DNA of 64,000 bases from Roseivirga sp. UBA6061 (GTDB lineage: Bacteria > Bacteroidota > Bacteroidia > Cytophagales > Cyclobacteriaceae). The DNA lies in assembly GCA_002427745.1 (NCBI GenBank), contig DIYF01000156.1, positions 65,808-129,807 on the forward strand, read 5' to 3'. This document shows positions 17,611 through 25,480 of this stretch, in pieces. A program made the translations under genes and the position numbers. Under the pieces are notes generated by a model. The model saw only the letters and a program-made list of their open reading frames with translations. It made no database searches and was not told where the DNA came from. The number at the start of each line of letters is the position of its first letter. The first letter of the stretch is position 1.

Positions 17611-17954
17611 CAGTTGAAGAGGAAATAATAGATTAATACCAGGGTTGAAATCACCCCTCCGGTGATCAATACAAACTTCAGTTCTTTGGGGAGCCCCTTC
17701 TCAGGAGCATGCGGTCCGATAACAAATTCCCTTTCAATGATGCCGGCTTCTTCCAGGATAGGCAGCACGCGATTTACGTCAGACTCGTGCACCTGCAGTT
17801 TTACACCACCAATAGCGTTGGAGATAATATTGTCTGATTGTACGGTGAGTTCATCCTTGAGGTAACAGAAAATGCCCTCTGACTCTATGCGTCCCCGAAT
17901 GATGTATGCATCCTGTGGCAGATGAAAGGTAGCCACGGTGATCATTTTATTCAT
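17610..17954 (-). CDS. DUF2007 domain protein with C-terminal membrane helix
   Basis: A 114-aa protein. The N-terminal part (residues about 1-75) is a DUF2007 domain, called putative signal transducing protein by family databases and structurally PII-like: TVATFHLPQDAYIIRGRIE and a later GGVKLQVHESD. The last 20 residues form a membrane helix, putting the domain in the cytoplasm at the inner membrane. It overlaps the upstream small gene (stop within its first codons) and shares a base with the downstream SGNH hydrolase gene. The tight coupling suggests a common envelope role, but the ligand and output are unknown. Confidence 0.85.
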   Translation of the reverse strand: MNKMITVATFHLPQDAYIIRGRIESEGIFCYLKDELTVQSDNIISNAIGGVKLQVHESDVNRVLPILEEAGIIEREFVIGPHAPEKGLPKELKFVLITGGVISTLVLIYYFLFN

Positions 17955-18096
17955 GGTCGCCTTTCTTTACAGGGTGGCGCTGCTCAAACTCTTCAATCAT
18001 CTTTCTGGTCTTTTCCTTCCTTTTTCTATACAGCAAAATAGCCTCTATAGAGGTAACTACTCCAAACATCGAAATGATTAATAAGATTTCGAACAC
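17947..18096 (-). CDS. Small membrane protein, 49 aa, GTG start
   Basis: A 49-codon frame starts at GTG 18096 and ends in TAA at 17947-17949, overlapping the ATG of the DUF2007 gene by eight bases. The protein has one hydrophobic segment (FEILLIISMFGVVTSIEAIL, residues 2-21) followed by a highly basic, then mixed charged tail (YRKRKEKTRKMIEEFEQ). An in-frame stop lies seven codons upstream of the GTG. An internal ATG at codon 10 would cut the helix, so GTG is preferred. The close overlap with an annotated-type gene and the membrane-plus-basic-tail design argue that it is real. I do not recognise the family. Confidence 0.6.
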   Translation of the reverse strand: MFEILLIISMFGVVTSIEAILLYRKRKEKTRKMIEEFEQRHPVKKGDHE

Positions 18097-18134
18097 CTTA
18101 ACTCTTATTCTTTGCTAAACAGGCTCTTTTGATC

Positions 18135-18218
18135 TTACCGCCTGCCAGCGTATGTCGTATACCCCGAACCCATGATGACCACGGCATCATAAATTAGTTT
18201 TTTTCCATCAGGAATCAT
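18135..18218 (-). CDS. Possible 27-aa peptide upstream of the small membrane protein gene
   Basis: An ATG at 18218 opens 27 codons ending in TAA at 18135-18137. The peptide begins MIPDGKKLIYDAVVIMGSGY. It ends 38 bases before the GTG of the 49-aa gene and points the same way. It could be a leader peptide or chance. Composition is protein-like, but there is no independent support. Confidence 0.25.
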   Translation of the reverse strand: MIPDGKKLIYDAVVIMGSGYTTYAGRR

Positions 18219-18633
18219 GTTGGGCTTTGAAAGAATTAAGAGCTGCCGACAGGCTCCGGACCGATTGGGTATTGTTAAGAATGCATCGTTGTGACAATAA
18301 ATGAACCTGTGCCGCCATCGTCACAGACCTGACATCTAACAGGGCAAGACCGATTTGTGTTAAATCGTGATTTTAATGCCTGAATGTAGATTTTTGGATA
18401 TAACCGTTGAGTCGGTTGTTTCGTTGTGTTAAATAATTGATTGTCAATATTTTGTAGTACAGGTTTATGAATTTTTGATATGTATGTTTAGCAAATAAAT
18501 AGCTGTGAAAAGCAAATGAATTCGACAATCAGAAGTATTAATGATAATTTTTTTTCGAAAGGATGAACGGTAAAATAGCCTTATGAAAAACAGTTACTTT
18601 CGGATGCCTAAACCCAACTGCAAACCAAAATAG
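18219..18633. other. Non-coding gap between divergent transcription units
   Basis: About 415 bases, becoming markedly AT-rich from about 18360, with no ORF I believe in. It should hold the promoters for the leftward SGNH operon and for the rightward 121-aa gene. Several near-matches to TAnnTTTG occur, but none is exact with a good -33 box. No repeat or hairpin stands out. Confidence 0.5.
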
Positions 18634-18999
18634 ATGTCTTTTGCTATTCAACTGGATCAAAACCAGGAACTGATAAGTACCAAACTGATCGGAGAATTCA
18701 CCCCGGAGCTATTGCTGGAATTTTTTCAGGATTTGCTAATGAAAGTAAAGCACTCCGGTATTCAGCGGGTGTTCACAGATGCTACAGAGCTGAAGCTGGA
18801 AATGTCATTGGAGGAATTTGGTCATTTACCCAATCAGCTTCTGAAAATCGGTTTTCCCACTGATCTGAAGCGTGCCATTCTGGTAGAGGGTGATACGGAG
18901 ATATTCAAGCAGTGGGAGAACCTCTTGTTTAGCAAAGGTTTCCAGCGTGTAAAGCTGTTTTGGGAAGAGGATAGAGCTCTTGAATGGCTCATGTCTTAG
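18634..18999 (+). CDS. Hypothetical cytoplasmic protein, STAS-like
   Basis: A 121-aa protein without signal peptide or membrane segment. The predicted pattern of alternating strands and helices (an N-terminal strand pair, a helix TPELLLEFFQDLLMKVK, then RVFTDATELKLEMS) resembles STAS/SpoIIAA-like proteins, which often bind nucleotides or lipids or act as partner-switch regulators. No diagnostic phospho-serine motif is seen, and no kinase or sigma factor gene is adjacent. The resemblance is only by fold pattern. The gene stands alone, and its stop lies two bases from the end of the convergent lipoprotein-like gene. Confidence 0.6.
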   Translation: MSFAIQLDQNQELISTKLIGEFTPELLLEFFQDLLMKVKHSGIQRVFTDATELKLEMSLEEFGHLPNQLLKIGFPTDLKRAILVEGDTEIFKQWENLLFSKGFQRVKLFWEEDRALEWLMS

Positions 19000-19001
19000 G
19001 C

Positions 19002-19451
19002 TCAATCACCGGGTCTGCTTACGATTTCTCCAACCACCACAGCAGGCAATACCTTCTGCTTTCCCTTCTTAAACAAGAGTGTTTGCACCTCTATTTTGGT
19101 GATAGGTACTTTTGAGAACCAGGTAGTTTTAAAATCCTTCCTGATTGTTCTTTGGAAGGGTACTTCCCTCAACACATTATCTGTGGCGGAACCCAGTAAT
19201 GTCTCGATCTGGCTGTTTTTCAGGTAAAAGCGTACCTCCAGGGAATCTGCATTTTTAACATAGCCGGTATTGTATTCCATACTTACACTGAATTCCAGCT
19301 TACCGTTGATATTGACAATGTTTTCAGGGGCTAGTGTGAACTTTGCCGTTTCGTTAAACTTCCTCACCTCCTGATCACAGGTTGAGGCCAGACTGCAGAA
19401 CAGCACCAGGAAAAGAAAACATACTTTCAAAAAATGGCTCGGGGCTTTCAT
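19002..19451 (-). CDS. Exported hypothetical protein
   Basis: A 149-aa protein from the ATG at 19451, chosen because it begins a signal sequence (MKAPSHFLKVCFLFLVLFCS). An in-frame ATG at 19481 would overlap the end of the upstream YigZ gene and add ten polar residues. The sequence LASTCDQE after the hydrophobic core could be an imperfect lipobox, but Thr at -1 is unusual. The mature domain looks all-beta (FSVSMEYNTGYVKNADSLEVRFYL). I recognise no family. It sits immediately downstream of yigZ-like and is likely co-transcribed. Confidence 0.65.
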   Translation of the reverse strand: MKAPSHFLKVCFLFLVLFCSLASTCDQEVRKFNETAKFTLAPENIVNINGKLEFSVSMEYNTGYVKNADSLEVRFYLKNSQIETLLGSATDNVLREVPFQRTIRKDFKTTWFSKVPITKIEVQTLLFKKGKQKVLPAVVVGEIVSRPGD

Positions 19452-19473
19452 GGAGTCAGTGAATTGGCAGGCA

Positions 19474-20097
19474 TCAGTCAATAAGGGCCAGCGATTTAAA
19501 GTTAAGCTTACTTCCTGTCTTTTGCATCAGGTCTACTTTGCCTTCCAGGAGCTCTATGGTGCTAACGATAACTTCTACATCCAGCGTACATTGCTCCTCG
19601 TATCCCTGGTCCAGTATGCGGAGCCTCAGGTCCTTTACCAGTTTCATTACCGTGTTCATTTCTTCGTATGGAAAACTGAAACGAAATGTTTCAGAAATCT
19701 CTTTCCTGACCACTTCATTTGCGTCCAGTGCTTCTGCGGCTGCAGTTTTATAGGCCCCTATCAGTCCGCTTACTCCCAGCTTGGTCCCTCCGAAATAGCG
19801 CACTACCACCACGAGTGTATTGGTAAGTTCCCTGGATTTAATCTGACCCAGAATCGGGTCTCCTGCAGAGTGTCCCGGTTCACCATCATCATTCGCTCTG
19901 AAATGTTCTCCGTTATGACCATAGATATAACCATAGCAGTGGTGACGGGCATCGTAGTATTCCTTTCTCAGTTGCTCCAGTTTTACTTTAACATCTTCTT
20001 CAGAGCTTACCGGAAAGGCCAGGCCAATGAACTTGCTGCCCTTCTCTTTATAAAAGCTCTCAGATTCCTTTTCTATGGTCAGATAACTGTCACGCAT
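19474..20097 (-). CDS. YigZ/IMPACT family protein
   Basis: A 207-aa cytoplasmic protein of the IMPACT family. The diagnostic block runs DARHHCYGYIYG, then DDGEPGHSAGDPIL and VVVVRYFGGTKLGVSGLIGA, followed by the C-terminal DUF1949 ferredoxin-like domain. In eukaryotes IMPACT modulates Gcn2; the bacterial YigZ/YvyE members are linked to translation or uridine modification, but their exact role is unsettled. Length and domain order are normal. The start ATG is the first in frame, and the gene is followed by a small exported protein gene. Confidence 0.93.
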   Translation of the reverse strand: MRDSYLTIEKESESFYKEKGSKFIGLAFPVSSEEDVKVKLEQLRKEYYDARHHCYGYIYGHNGEHFRANDDGEPGHSAGDPILGQIKSRELTNTLVVVVRYFGGTKLGVSGLIGAYKTAAAEALDANEVVRKEISETFRFSFPYEEMNTVMKLVKDLRLRILDQGYEEQCTLDVEVIVSTIELLEGKVDLMQKTGSKLNFKSLALID

Positions 20098-20162
20098 CAG
20101 GGCGAAACTACAAAAATGTAAGCGAATGGATGAGAATGGCGAAGCCCGATTCCTCCTGGTGA

Positions 20163-21056
20163 TCAGATGTTTTTAAGAATCTCCTGATGGCTCAGCAGGA
20201 AAATCACAATGATGGCCAATACCACGCCCACCTGATTGATACGGGAGAGTTTCTCTTTGAAGAAAAGTACAGCCGCCAGGGTAGAGGCGATAATGATGCC
20301 TATGTTAAGGGAAGGATATACGATCGCACCATTGTTGTCAAAGGCGCTGAGTGCCTTGAGTTGAAGAAAGATGGAGAAATAGTTGGGTATACCCAGAAGT
20401 ATGCCTGCGAGTATGTCCCGGGGAGTGAATTTGATCTTTTTAATCAGACAGAAGATAATGCCCCAGGTAAAGGCAAAACCGAAAGTGAGTATGGGAAAAA
20501 CCGGCTCCAGTTCTGTGCTGATCCAGTGATGATTGGCATAGTTCAGGGAAGTATCAATTACTCCTCCCATTAAGAAGACCGCCAGGGGAAGACTTAGCGT
20601 TCTCAGTGATAAAGGCATTTGAGCGGCCCCTGACTCACGTGGCTTGCTTACCATCAGAATTGCCACAAAAGCCAGTACAATACCCACATAGTTCCAGCTA
20701 TCGAGGCTGCCGGTGGCGATTTTAAAAATGAAAAGACTGAATACAACCGGAATGGCGAGCGACATTTTGCTGGCCACAGTCGCTACCGCTACGCCCCTGA
20801 GTTGCGTGGTCCGGGCCATGAGAAAGAAAGTAGACACGAAAATGATACCCAGAAAGCCTGCAAAGATGAACCAGTTGCTGGCCGGGTCTATTTTTGACCA
20901 GACACTTTGCGGACCGGTATAAAGCATGCCGGTAATTACGCAAACGAGGTAGTTGGTGATGATGGCCGGAAAGGTATTTACCCTGAAATGTGAGAACGCG
21001 CGGAAGGCCATGAAAATGGCCACATTGGCGAGTATGGTCAGGAGCAAATAAATCAT
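20163..21056 (-). CDS. DMT superfamily (EamA-like) transporter
   Basis: A 297-aa membrane protein with about ten hydrophobic segments in two similar halves. The start at 21056 (MIYLLLTILANVAIFMAFRA) is preferred over the longer frame starting at 21146, which would add 30 polar residues before the first helix. The segment QLRGVAVATVASKMSLAIPV and the basic end of each half match drug/metabolite transporters. Substrate unknown. It diverges from the glycan operon starting at 21202 and is probably not part of it. Confidence 0.85.
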   Translation of the reverse strand: MIYLLLTILANVAIFMAFRAFSHFRVNTFPAIITNYLVCVITGMLYTGPQSVWSKIDPASNWFIFAGFLGIIFVSTFFLMARTTQLRGVAVATVASKMSLAIPVVFSLFIFKIATGSLDSWNYVGIVLAFVAILMVSKPRESGAAQMPLSLRTLSLPLAVFLMGGVIDTSLNYANHHWISTELEPVFPILTFGFAFTWGIIFCLIKKIKFTPRDILAGILLGIPNYFSIFLQLKALSAFDNNGAIVYPSLNIGIIIASTLAAVLFFKEKLSRINQVGVVLAIIVIFLLSHQEILKNI

Positions 21057-21201
21057 CGGGCGCGAATTTACAGAAAAGGACGGGCTTGCCGATAGAGAAA
21101 TACTTTTCTCAGGGAAGATTATGCACCGGGTGACAACGAAAATCATACATGTTGTATATTACCGGCTGTACGAGTTGCCCCGGGCGACTGAAACCTGATC
21201 A

Positions 21202-21585
21202 ATGAAAAAACCTGAATTATATAGCTTTTCTCAAAAGCCGGATGCCCGGGGAAACCTGAGTTTTTTGGAAGAGTTGAAAGACGTTCCTTTTGAGGTGAAG
21301 CGGGTATACTGGCTTTACGATGTGCCTGAACAGCAGGTACGGGGAGACCATGCTCATAAGACAGGGGAGCAGGTGATCATTTGCCTGACAGGGCAAATAG
21401 AGGTGGTTTTGGAATCCAGAGAGGGAGATACCTTCAGCTGTACCCTGAGTGAACGGGATAAAGGCCTGTATATTCCTCCTTTGTGGTGGGGAAAGATGCT
21501 GTTCAAAGGCAGAGCCATGATGCTGGGCCTGGCCTCAGACGAGTTTTCAGAAGAGGACTATATCAGAAATCGTAAAGACTTTTGA
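21202..21585 (+). CDS. FdtA/QdtA-like sugar 3,4-ketoisomerase (cupin)
   Basis: A 127-aa cupin protein resembling FdtA and QdtA, which isomerise dTDP-4-keto-6-deoxyglucose to the 3-keto sugar used to make 3-amino-3,6-dideoxyhexoses such as Fuc3NAc or Qui3NAc. Conserved features are the N-terminal DARGNLSFLE block, the active-site His50 and His52 in RGDHAHK, and PPLWWG near the C-terminus. Two bases of its stop codon lead directly into the next ATG (TGATG). The matching aminotransferase (FdtB/QdtB) is not in this window, so it must be elsewhere or the isomerase serves another pathway. Confidence 0.88.
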   Translation: MKKPELYSFSQKPDARGNLSFLEELKDVPFEVKRVYWLYDVPEQQVRGDHAHKTGEQVIICLTGQIEVVLESREGDTFSCTLSERDKGLYIPPLWWGKMLFKGRAMMLGLASDEFSEEDYIRNRKDF

Positions 21586-22538
21586 TGGAGCACCTTTCGG
21601 TAACAGAGCATCTTGATAAAGCCTTTCAGGTCACCTATCTGCCGGGCCTCTATAATACGGCATCATTTCTTGAGGCCAATAACAGTTTACCGCAATTACA
21701 CTTTTACCTGATCGACAAGGAAAATCAGATGGCCCTGGGGCATATCGCTTTTTCAATGGAAGAAAGTGAAGTGACCAGTCCTTTCAGGGCACCTTTTGCA
21801 GGATATGAGCTGGCCACAGGTCTGGATAGCCTTACTATTACCTATTTCCTCCAGGAGTGCCTGAGAAGACTGAAAGAAAGAGGTTTCAGGTACCTGAGGA
21901 TTAAACTGGCTCCGGCCTGCTACCAGCCTGGCACAGCGATGCTTGTGGAGAATATGAAACATCTGGGCTTCGAAGAGAAAGACCGGCAAATTTATCATGC
22001 CATTGAGGTCAACAGTGAACCGCTGGAGAAGCAGATTGCCGGTATGGAGCAACGCAGGTTACGAAAGTCTGTAAGAGAAGGCCTTGATTTCAGGTTTGTC
22101 AACAGATCTGAATTTGTGGCGCTGTTTGGTTTTATCAAAAGGCATCGTGAAGCCAAAGGGCATCAGCTATCAATGGACTGGCCTGTGTTAAAGCATGCAA
22201 TCAATGCCAACAGAGAGCATTACCTGGCTGCCGGGGTGTACAAAGAAAACCAGCTGATTGCGGCAGCCATACTGGTACGGGTTTCAGATAAGGTTGTGTA
22301 CAATTTTTTACCGGCCCATGATGCTGCTTACAATTCGTTGAGCCCTATGGTATTTCTGATAGGCTCTGTGTACGAATGGTGTCATCGAGCAGGAGTGGAC
22401 TGGATCGACCTGGGAACTTCCTACCTGGGCAAAAAGGAGAACAAGTCGCTGATATCTTTCAAAGAGCACATGGCCGGGCAACCTTTTGAAAGTATAACTT
22501 TCAGAAAAACCCTATCTTCGTATCAAAATCGGTCTTGA
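21585..22538 (+). CDS. FemAB/GNAT-like acyltransferase
   Basis: A 317-aa cytoplasmic protein. The start is taken as ATG 21585, which shares one base with the fdtA stop; a TTG one codon earlier is unnecessary. The second half carries the BioF2-like/FemAB acyltransferase pattern: helix-rich FIKRHREAKGHQLSMDW, then AGVYKENQLIAAAILVRVSD and WIDLGTSYLGKKENKSLISF. Family members transfer acyl or aminoacyl groups; in this glycan operon an N-acyltransferase acting on an amino sugar made via FdtA is the natural guess. Its stop overlaps the next gene's TTG start. Confidence 0.78.
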   Translation: MEHLSVTEHLDKAFQVTYLPGLYNTASFLEANNSLPQLHFYLIDKENQMALGHIAFSMEESEVTSPFRAPFAGYELATGLDSLTITYFLQECLRRLKERGFRYLRIKLAPACYQPGTAMLVENMKHLGFEEKDRQIYHAIEVNSEPLEKQIAGMEQRRLRKSVREGLDFRFVNRSEFVALFGFIKRHREAKGHQLSMDWPVLKHAINANREHYLAAGVYKENQLIAAAILVRVSDKVVYNFLPAHDAAYNSLSPMVFLIGSVYEWCHRAGVDWIDLGTSYLGKKENKSLISFKEHMAGQPFESITFRKTLSSYQNRS

Positions 22539-23788
22539 AATCTCAATTCTTCAGAAGCTCGTCCTGGTCATTTCTATCTGTCGTTTTCAGGGCTGCGGCC
22601 GGTCTCACGGTAAATAAGCTTTTCGCAACGTACCTGGGTACCAACGGAATTGCACTACTGGCCCACTTTCAAAACCTTACCGCCCTTTTTACCCAGCTGG
22701 CCAGTGAGGGGGTGAACCGGAGTATGATGAAATACTGGTCTGACCCGAAGGAGGACCAGGCCGCCAGGCGGAGGATTTTCCAAACCGGTTTCTGGATCAC
22801 CAACGTCATCGTACTGATCACTTTCGGGGTCATGTACTGGCAGAAGTCTTATTTCTTTGAGCGCTTTATCAACGACTATAGTGAGGTGCAGTTCTTTGCT
22901 GTTTTTGTGCCGTCAGTACTGCTGATGTTGTTTACTGGCCTGCTCAATTCGGTAATTCTCGCCTTGAGGGATGTCAGGTCCTATGCATTCATTAGTATGA
23001 CCGGCATGACGGCCCTGGTGATAACCGTATTCCTGGGAGTATCCAGAGGTACACTGGATCAGGCTTTGCTCAGTTTTGTGGTGGGTTATGGGCTGATGTG
23101 CTTTGCATCACTTACCTATTTTATCATGCACCGGGGCAAGCTTCAGATTGCCGTCAAATCACCGGATAAGGAATCGGCCAGGAAAATCTGGAGCTTTATC
23201 ATTATGGCTGTCAGCTCACTGGTATTCGGTAAACTACTGGACTTTGGTGTGAGAGAGCAGATCCTCGAGCTCTATGGAGAAGACAGAACCGGTCTTTGGC
23301 AGTCAGTCGCCAAGATGTCCGGAAGCTATATTCTGGTGTTCACGGGTACAGTAGGGGTGGTTTACTACCCTAAGATGGCCTCCCTTATTCACGAGCCCAA
23401 AAAACTGAAGACCTATGTGTTGAAGGTCATGGGCTTCGTCAGCTTTATGAGTATTATCTGCCTGGGAGTGTACTATATCAACCGTGATCTGATCCTCTCT
23501 CTGTTTTTTGCCAATGGCTTTGAGAGAGCAGGTTTTCTGGTGAGGTACCAGGCTTTTGGTGATTTCTTTGCGTTGCTGTCTTACCTGCTGGCCTATCTGC
23601 TTTCTGCCCAGGTGGCTACATGGCGCTATATTGCTGCGCAGCTGTTCTCTGCCGGTCTTTATGTTTTACTCATCACACTCTTGCTGGAACACTATAACCT
23701 GGAAGCCCTTACCCTGGGCTATATGTTCCGTCATATAGGTTTCTTCATCATACTACTCATCTTTAACAGAAGACTGCTTTTCAGATGA
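22535..23788 (+). CDS. Wzx-type oligosaccharide flippase, TTG start
   Basis: A 417-aa integral membrane protein with about 12 predicted helices in the pattern of the polysaccharide transport (MOP/Wzx) superfamily. The N-terminus SSSWSFLSVVFRAAAGLTVN and the first loops (KLFATYLGTNGIALLAHFQN) fit O-antigen flippases of the WzxE type. It begins with TTG at 22535, overlapping the previous stop codon by four bases (TTGA), which indicates translational coupling. It probably moves an undecaprenyl-linked oligosaccharide containing the FdtA-derived sugar across the inner membrane. No polymerase gene is seen nearby. Confidence 0.85.
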   Translation: MKSQFFRSSSWSFLSVVFRAAAGLTVNKLFATYLGTNGIALLAHFQNLTALFTQLASEGVNRSMMKYWSDPKEDQAARRRIFQTGFWITNVIVLITFGVMYWQKSYFFERFINDYSEVQFFAVFVPSVLLMLFTGLLNSVILALRDVRSYAFISMTGMTALVITVFLGVSRGTLDQALLSFVVGYGLMCFASLTYFIMHRGKLQIAVKSPDKESARKIWSFIIMAVSSLVFGKLLDFGVREQILELYGEDRTGLWQSVAKMSGSYILVFTGTVGVVYYPKMASLIHEPKKLKTYVLKVMGFVSFMSIICLGVYYINRDLILSLFFANGFERAGFLVRYQAFGDFFALLSYLLAYLLSAQVATWRYIAAQLFSAGLYVLLITLLLEHYNLEALTLGYMFRHIGFFIILLIFNRRLLFR

Positions 23789-24711
23789 GTGCCCTTGTTA
23801 CGGTCATCGGAATAGCCTATAACCACAGTGCTTTTATACAAGAGGCACTGCAGAGTCTTTGGGCACAGACCTATGACAATCTGCAGGTCATTCTGCTGGA
23901 CGATGCCAGCGCAGATGCCAGCCAGGAGCTTATCAAAAACCTGATAGCCGATAAAGAAGGGGTGACTTTTATACCACACAAAACCAATCGGGGCTATACG
24001 GCTACCTTCAACGAGGGGCTGAAAATGGCCAAAGGAGAGTTCATCATAGATTTTGCCCTGGATGATGTCATGTTACCTGACTTTATCGAAAAGAGTGTCA
24101 ACGCATTAGAGGCAGCGGGTGAGGACTATGGAGTCTCTTTTACAGATGCTGTTTACATAGATAAGCGTTCGAATGAAACCGGTCAGCACTTTGCCTCACT
24201 CAGGCAGAAGGGTCTGATTGATGAGATGCCTCAGGGAGATATTTTCGAAATGCTGTTGAGGCGCTATTTTATCTGCACGCCTACGATGGTGATCAGAAAG
24301 ACTGTTTTTGATCGCATAGGCGGATATGATGAAAGCCTGGCCTATGAAGATTTTGATTTTTGGGTTCGTTCAGGTCGGTACTTCAATTACGTCTACACAG
24401 ACGAGGTATTGATGAAGAAGCGCAAGCTCAATACGAGCATGTCCGCCAACCGGTACAGGCACTGGCAAAACGAACAGTTGTCCTCCGTCTATCAGGTGTG
24501 TGAAAAAGCCTTTTCGCTTTGTAAAACCAGGGCGGAGTTAAAGAGCCTGAGGTGGAGGCTTTTCTATGAATACAGGCAGGCTTTGCGCTCCGGTCACGCT
24601 GAGCTGGCCGCAAAGCATAAAGCGCTTTATCGCAGGGCAGGAGGAGCCGGTATACCACTGCTGCTTTTCAAGTCACTTTTTACTTTAGGGATAAACCTCA
24701 CAAGAACCTGA
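23785..24711 (+). CDS. Family 2 glycosyltransferase
   Basis: A 308-aa GT-A fold enzyme. It starts ALVTVIGIAYNHSAFIQEAL, then LQVILLDDASADAS. The DxD-type metal site is probably the DDV in FALDDVMLPDF (Asp-Asp about residue 93). A later acceptor block EDFDFWVR is typical of GT2 enzymes. Its ATG overlaps the flippase stop by four bases (ATGA), so it closes the four-gene operon. Donor and acceptor are unknown. The 3' end is followed by a terminator-like inverted repeat shared with the convergent gene. Confidence 0.9.
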   Translation: MSALVTVIGIAYNHSAFIQEALQSLWAQTYDNLQVILLDDASADASQELIKNLIADKEGVTFIPHKTNRGYTATFNEGLKMAKGEFIIDFALDDVMLPDFIEKSVNALEAAGEDYGVSFTDAVYIDKRSNETGQHFASLRQKGLIDEMPQGDIFEMLLRRYFICTPTMVIRKTVFDRIGGYDESLAYEDFDFWVRSGRYFNYVYTDEVLMKKRKLNTSMSANRYRHWQNEQLSSVYQVCEKAFSLCKTRAELKSLRWRLFYEYRQALRSGHAELAAKHKALYRRAGGAGIPLLLFKSLFTLGINLTRT

Positions 24712-24761
24712 CGGGCATGCCTGTGAAGGCAGGTTATGGTGAAAGGGTAGTATCCACCCGT

Positions 24762-24793
24762 TGAGCAGGCCATTGCCTGCCTACTTGCTCAAT
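24762..24793. terminator. Inverted repeat between convergent genes, probable terminator
   Basis: An outer TTGAGCA/TGCTCAA pairing encloses GCAGGC-CATT-GCCTGC. The right arm lies inside the last codons of the gene ending at 24781. There is no long T run, so termination efficiency is uncertain. Confidence 0.45.
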
Positions 24794-25440
24794 GCGCCAT
24801 CAAATTGTTTACTCCGTTTTTCCCGGATGATGACTACTATCATGGTAAGAACTACCAGAACCAATGGAAAGAAGGACAGTGTTTGGGCCACCGTTACAGG
24901 CTCGACCATAGCGGCCGGGTTATCTACCAGTTTAAAATAGACCAACCTTAGCAGAAAGGTGGTCACCAGAGAAGAGATGATGAAAATATTGGGCCGAAGG
25001 CTGCTCCTGTATTTACTACTCAGGTAGAGGGTTCTTTTAAAAACCACAATCAAAACCAGCATCGCGAGCAGCTGAAAGACGATCGCAAGAGAGAAATTCA
25101 GACCGGTATTTATGAAATCATTGACCAAAATGATATCACTGCTGAAGTAGGTGAACAGTAAGGACAGCTCGCGAAACAAAAACAGGAATAAGATGCCCTG
25201 TAAACCCCAGGATATTTTTTCAAAAGTGAATTTTCCATTGGGGTTATAGGCCTGAGAGAGCGTTTCATACGAGCCTATCCGCCTTTGAGCCAGCAGTAAT
25301 ATCTCTTCATCCTGTAACCCTTTGCCTTGCAGATTGTCGATCTCGTCCAGCAAGTGACTTTCCAGTTCCAGTATATGCTCGTAGTCAAAATTACCGCTGT
25401 TGAGCAAGCTGTCCTTCCATCGTTGGATTTCCTGTTCCAT
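24781..25440 (-). CDS. Membrane protein with N-terminal permease-prefix-like helical domain (paralogue B)
   Basis: A 219-aa protein. Residues 1-65 form a soluble helical domain (QRWKDSLLNSGNFDYEHILE, then LESHLLDEIDNL and AQRRIGSYETLSQAY), followed by four or five membrane helices. The soluble part resembles the short domain found in front of PadR-linked MacB-type permeases and in HAAS-like proteins. It is clearly paralogous to the next upstream gene (25481-26176): same domain order, same spacing, moderate identity. Both sit behind a PadR regulator gene. Function unknown; a membrane stress or antimicrobial-sensing role is only a guess based on PadR linkage. Confidence 0.75.
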   Translation of the reverse strand: MEQEIQRWKDSLLNSGNFDYEHILELESHLLDEIDNLQGKGLQDEEILLLAQRRIGSYETLSQAYNPNGKFTFEKISWGLQGILFLFLFRELSLLFTYFSSDIILVNDFINTGLNFSLAIVFQLLAMLVLIVVFKRTLYLSSKYRSSLRPNIFIISSLVTTFLLRLVYFKLVDNPAAMVEPVTVAQTLSFFPLVLVVLTMIVVIIREKRSKQFDGALSK

Positions 25441-25480
25441 AGTTGAATTGAGGTTTAAATTTTGAGTTTATGACCTGAGT

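Noticed and set aside
19450-20121. A 223-aa plus-strand frame opposite the YigZ-like gene.
   Set aside because: Entirely antisense to a conserved gene and without any domain pattern.
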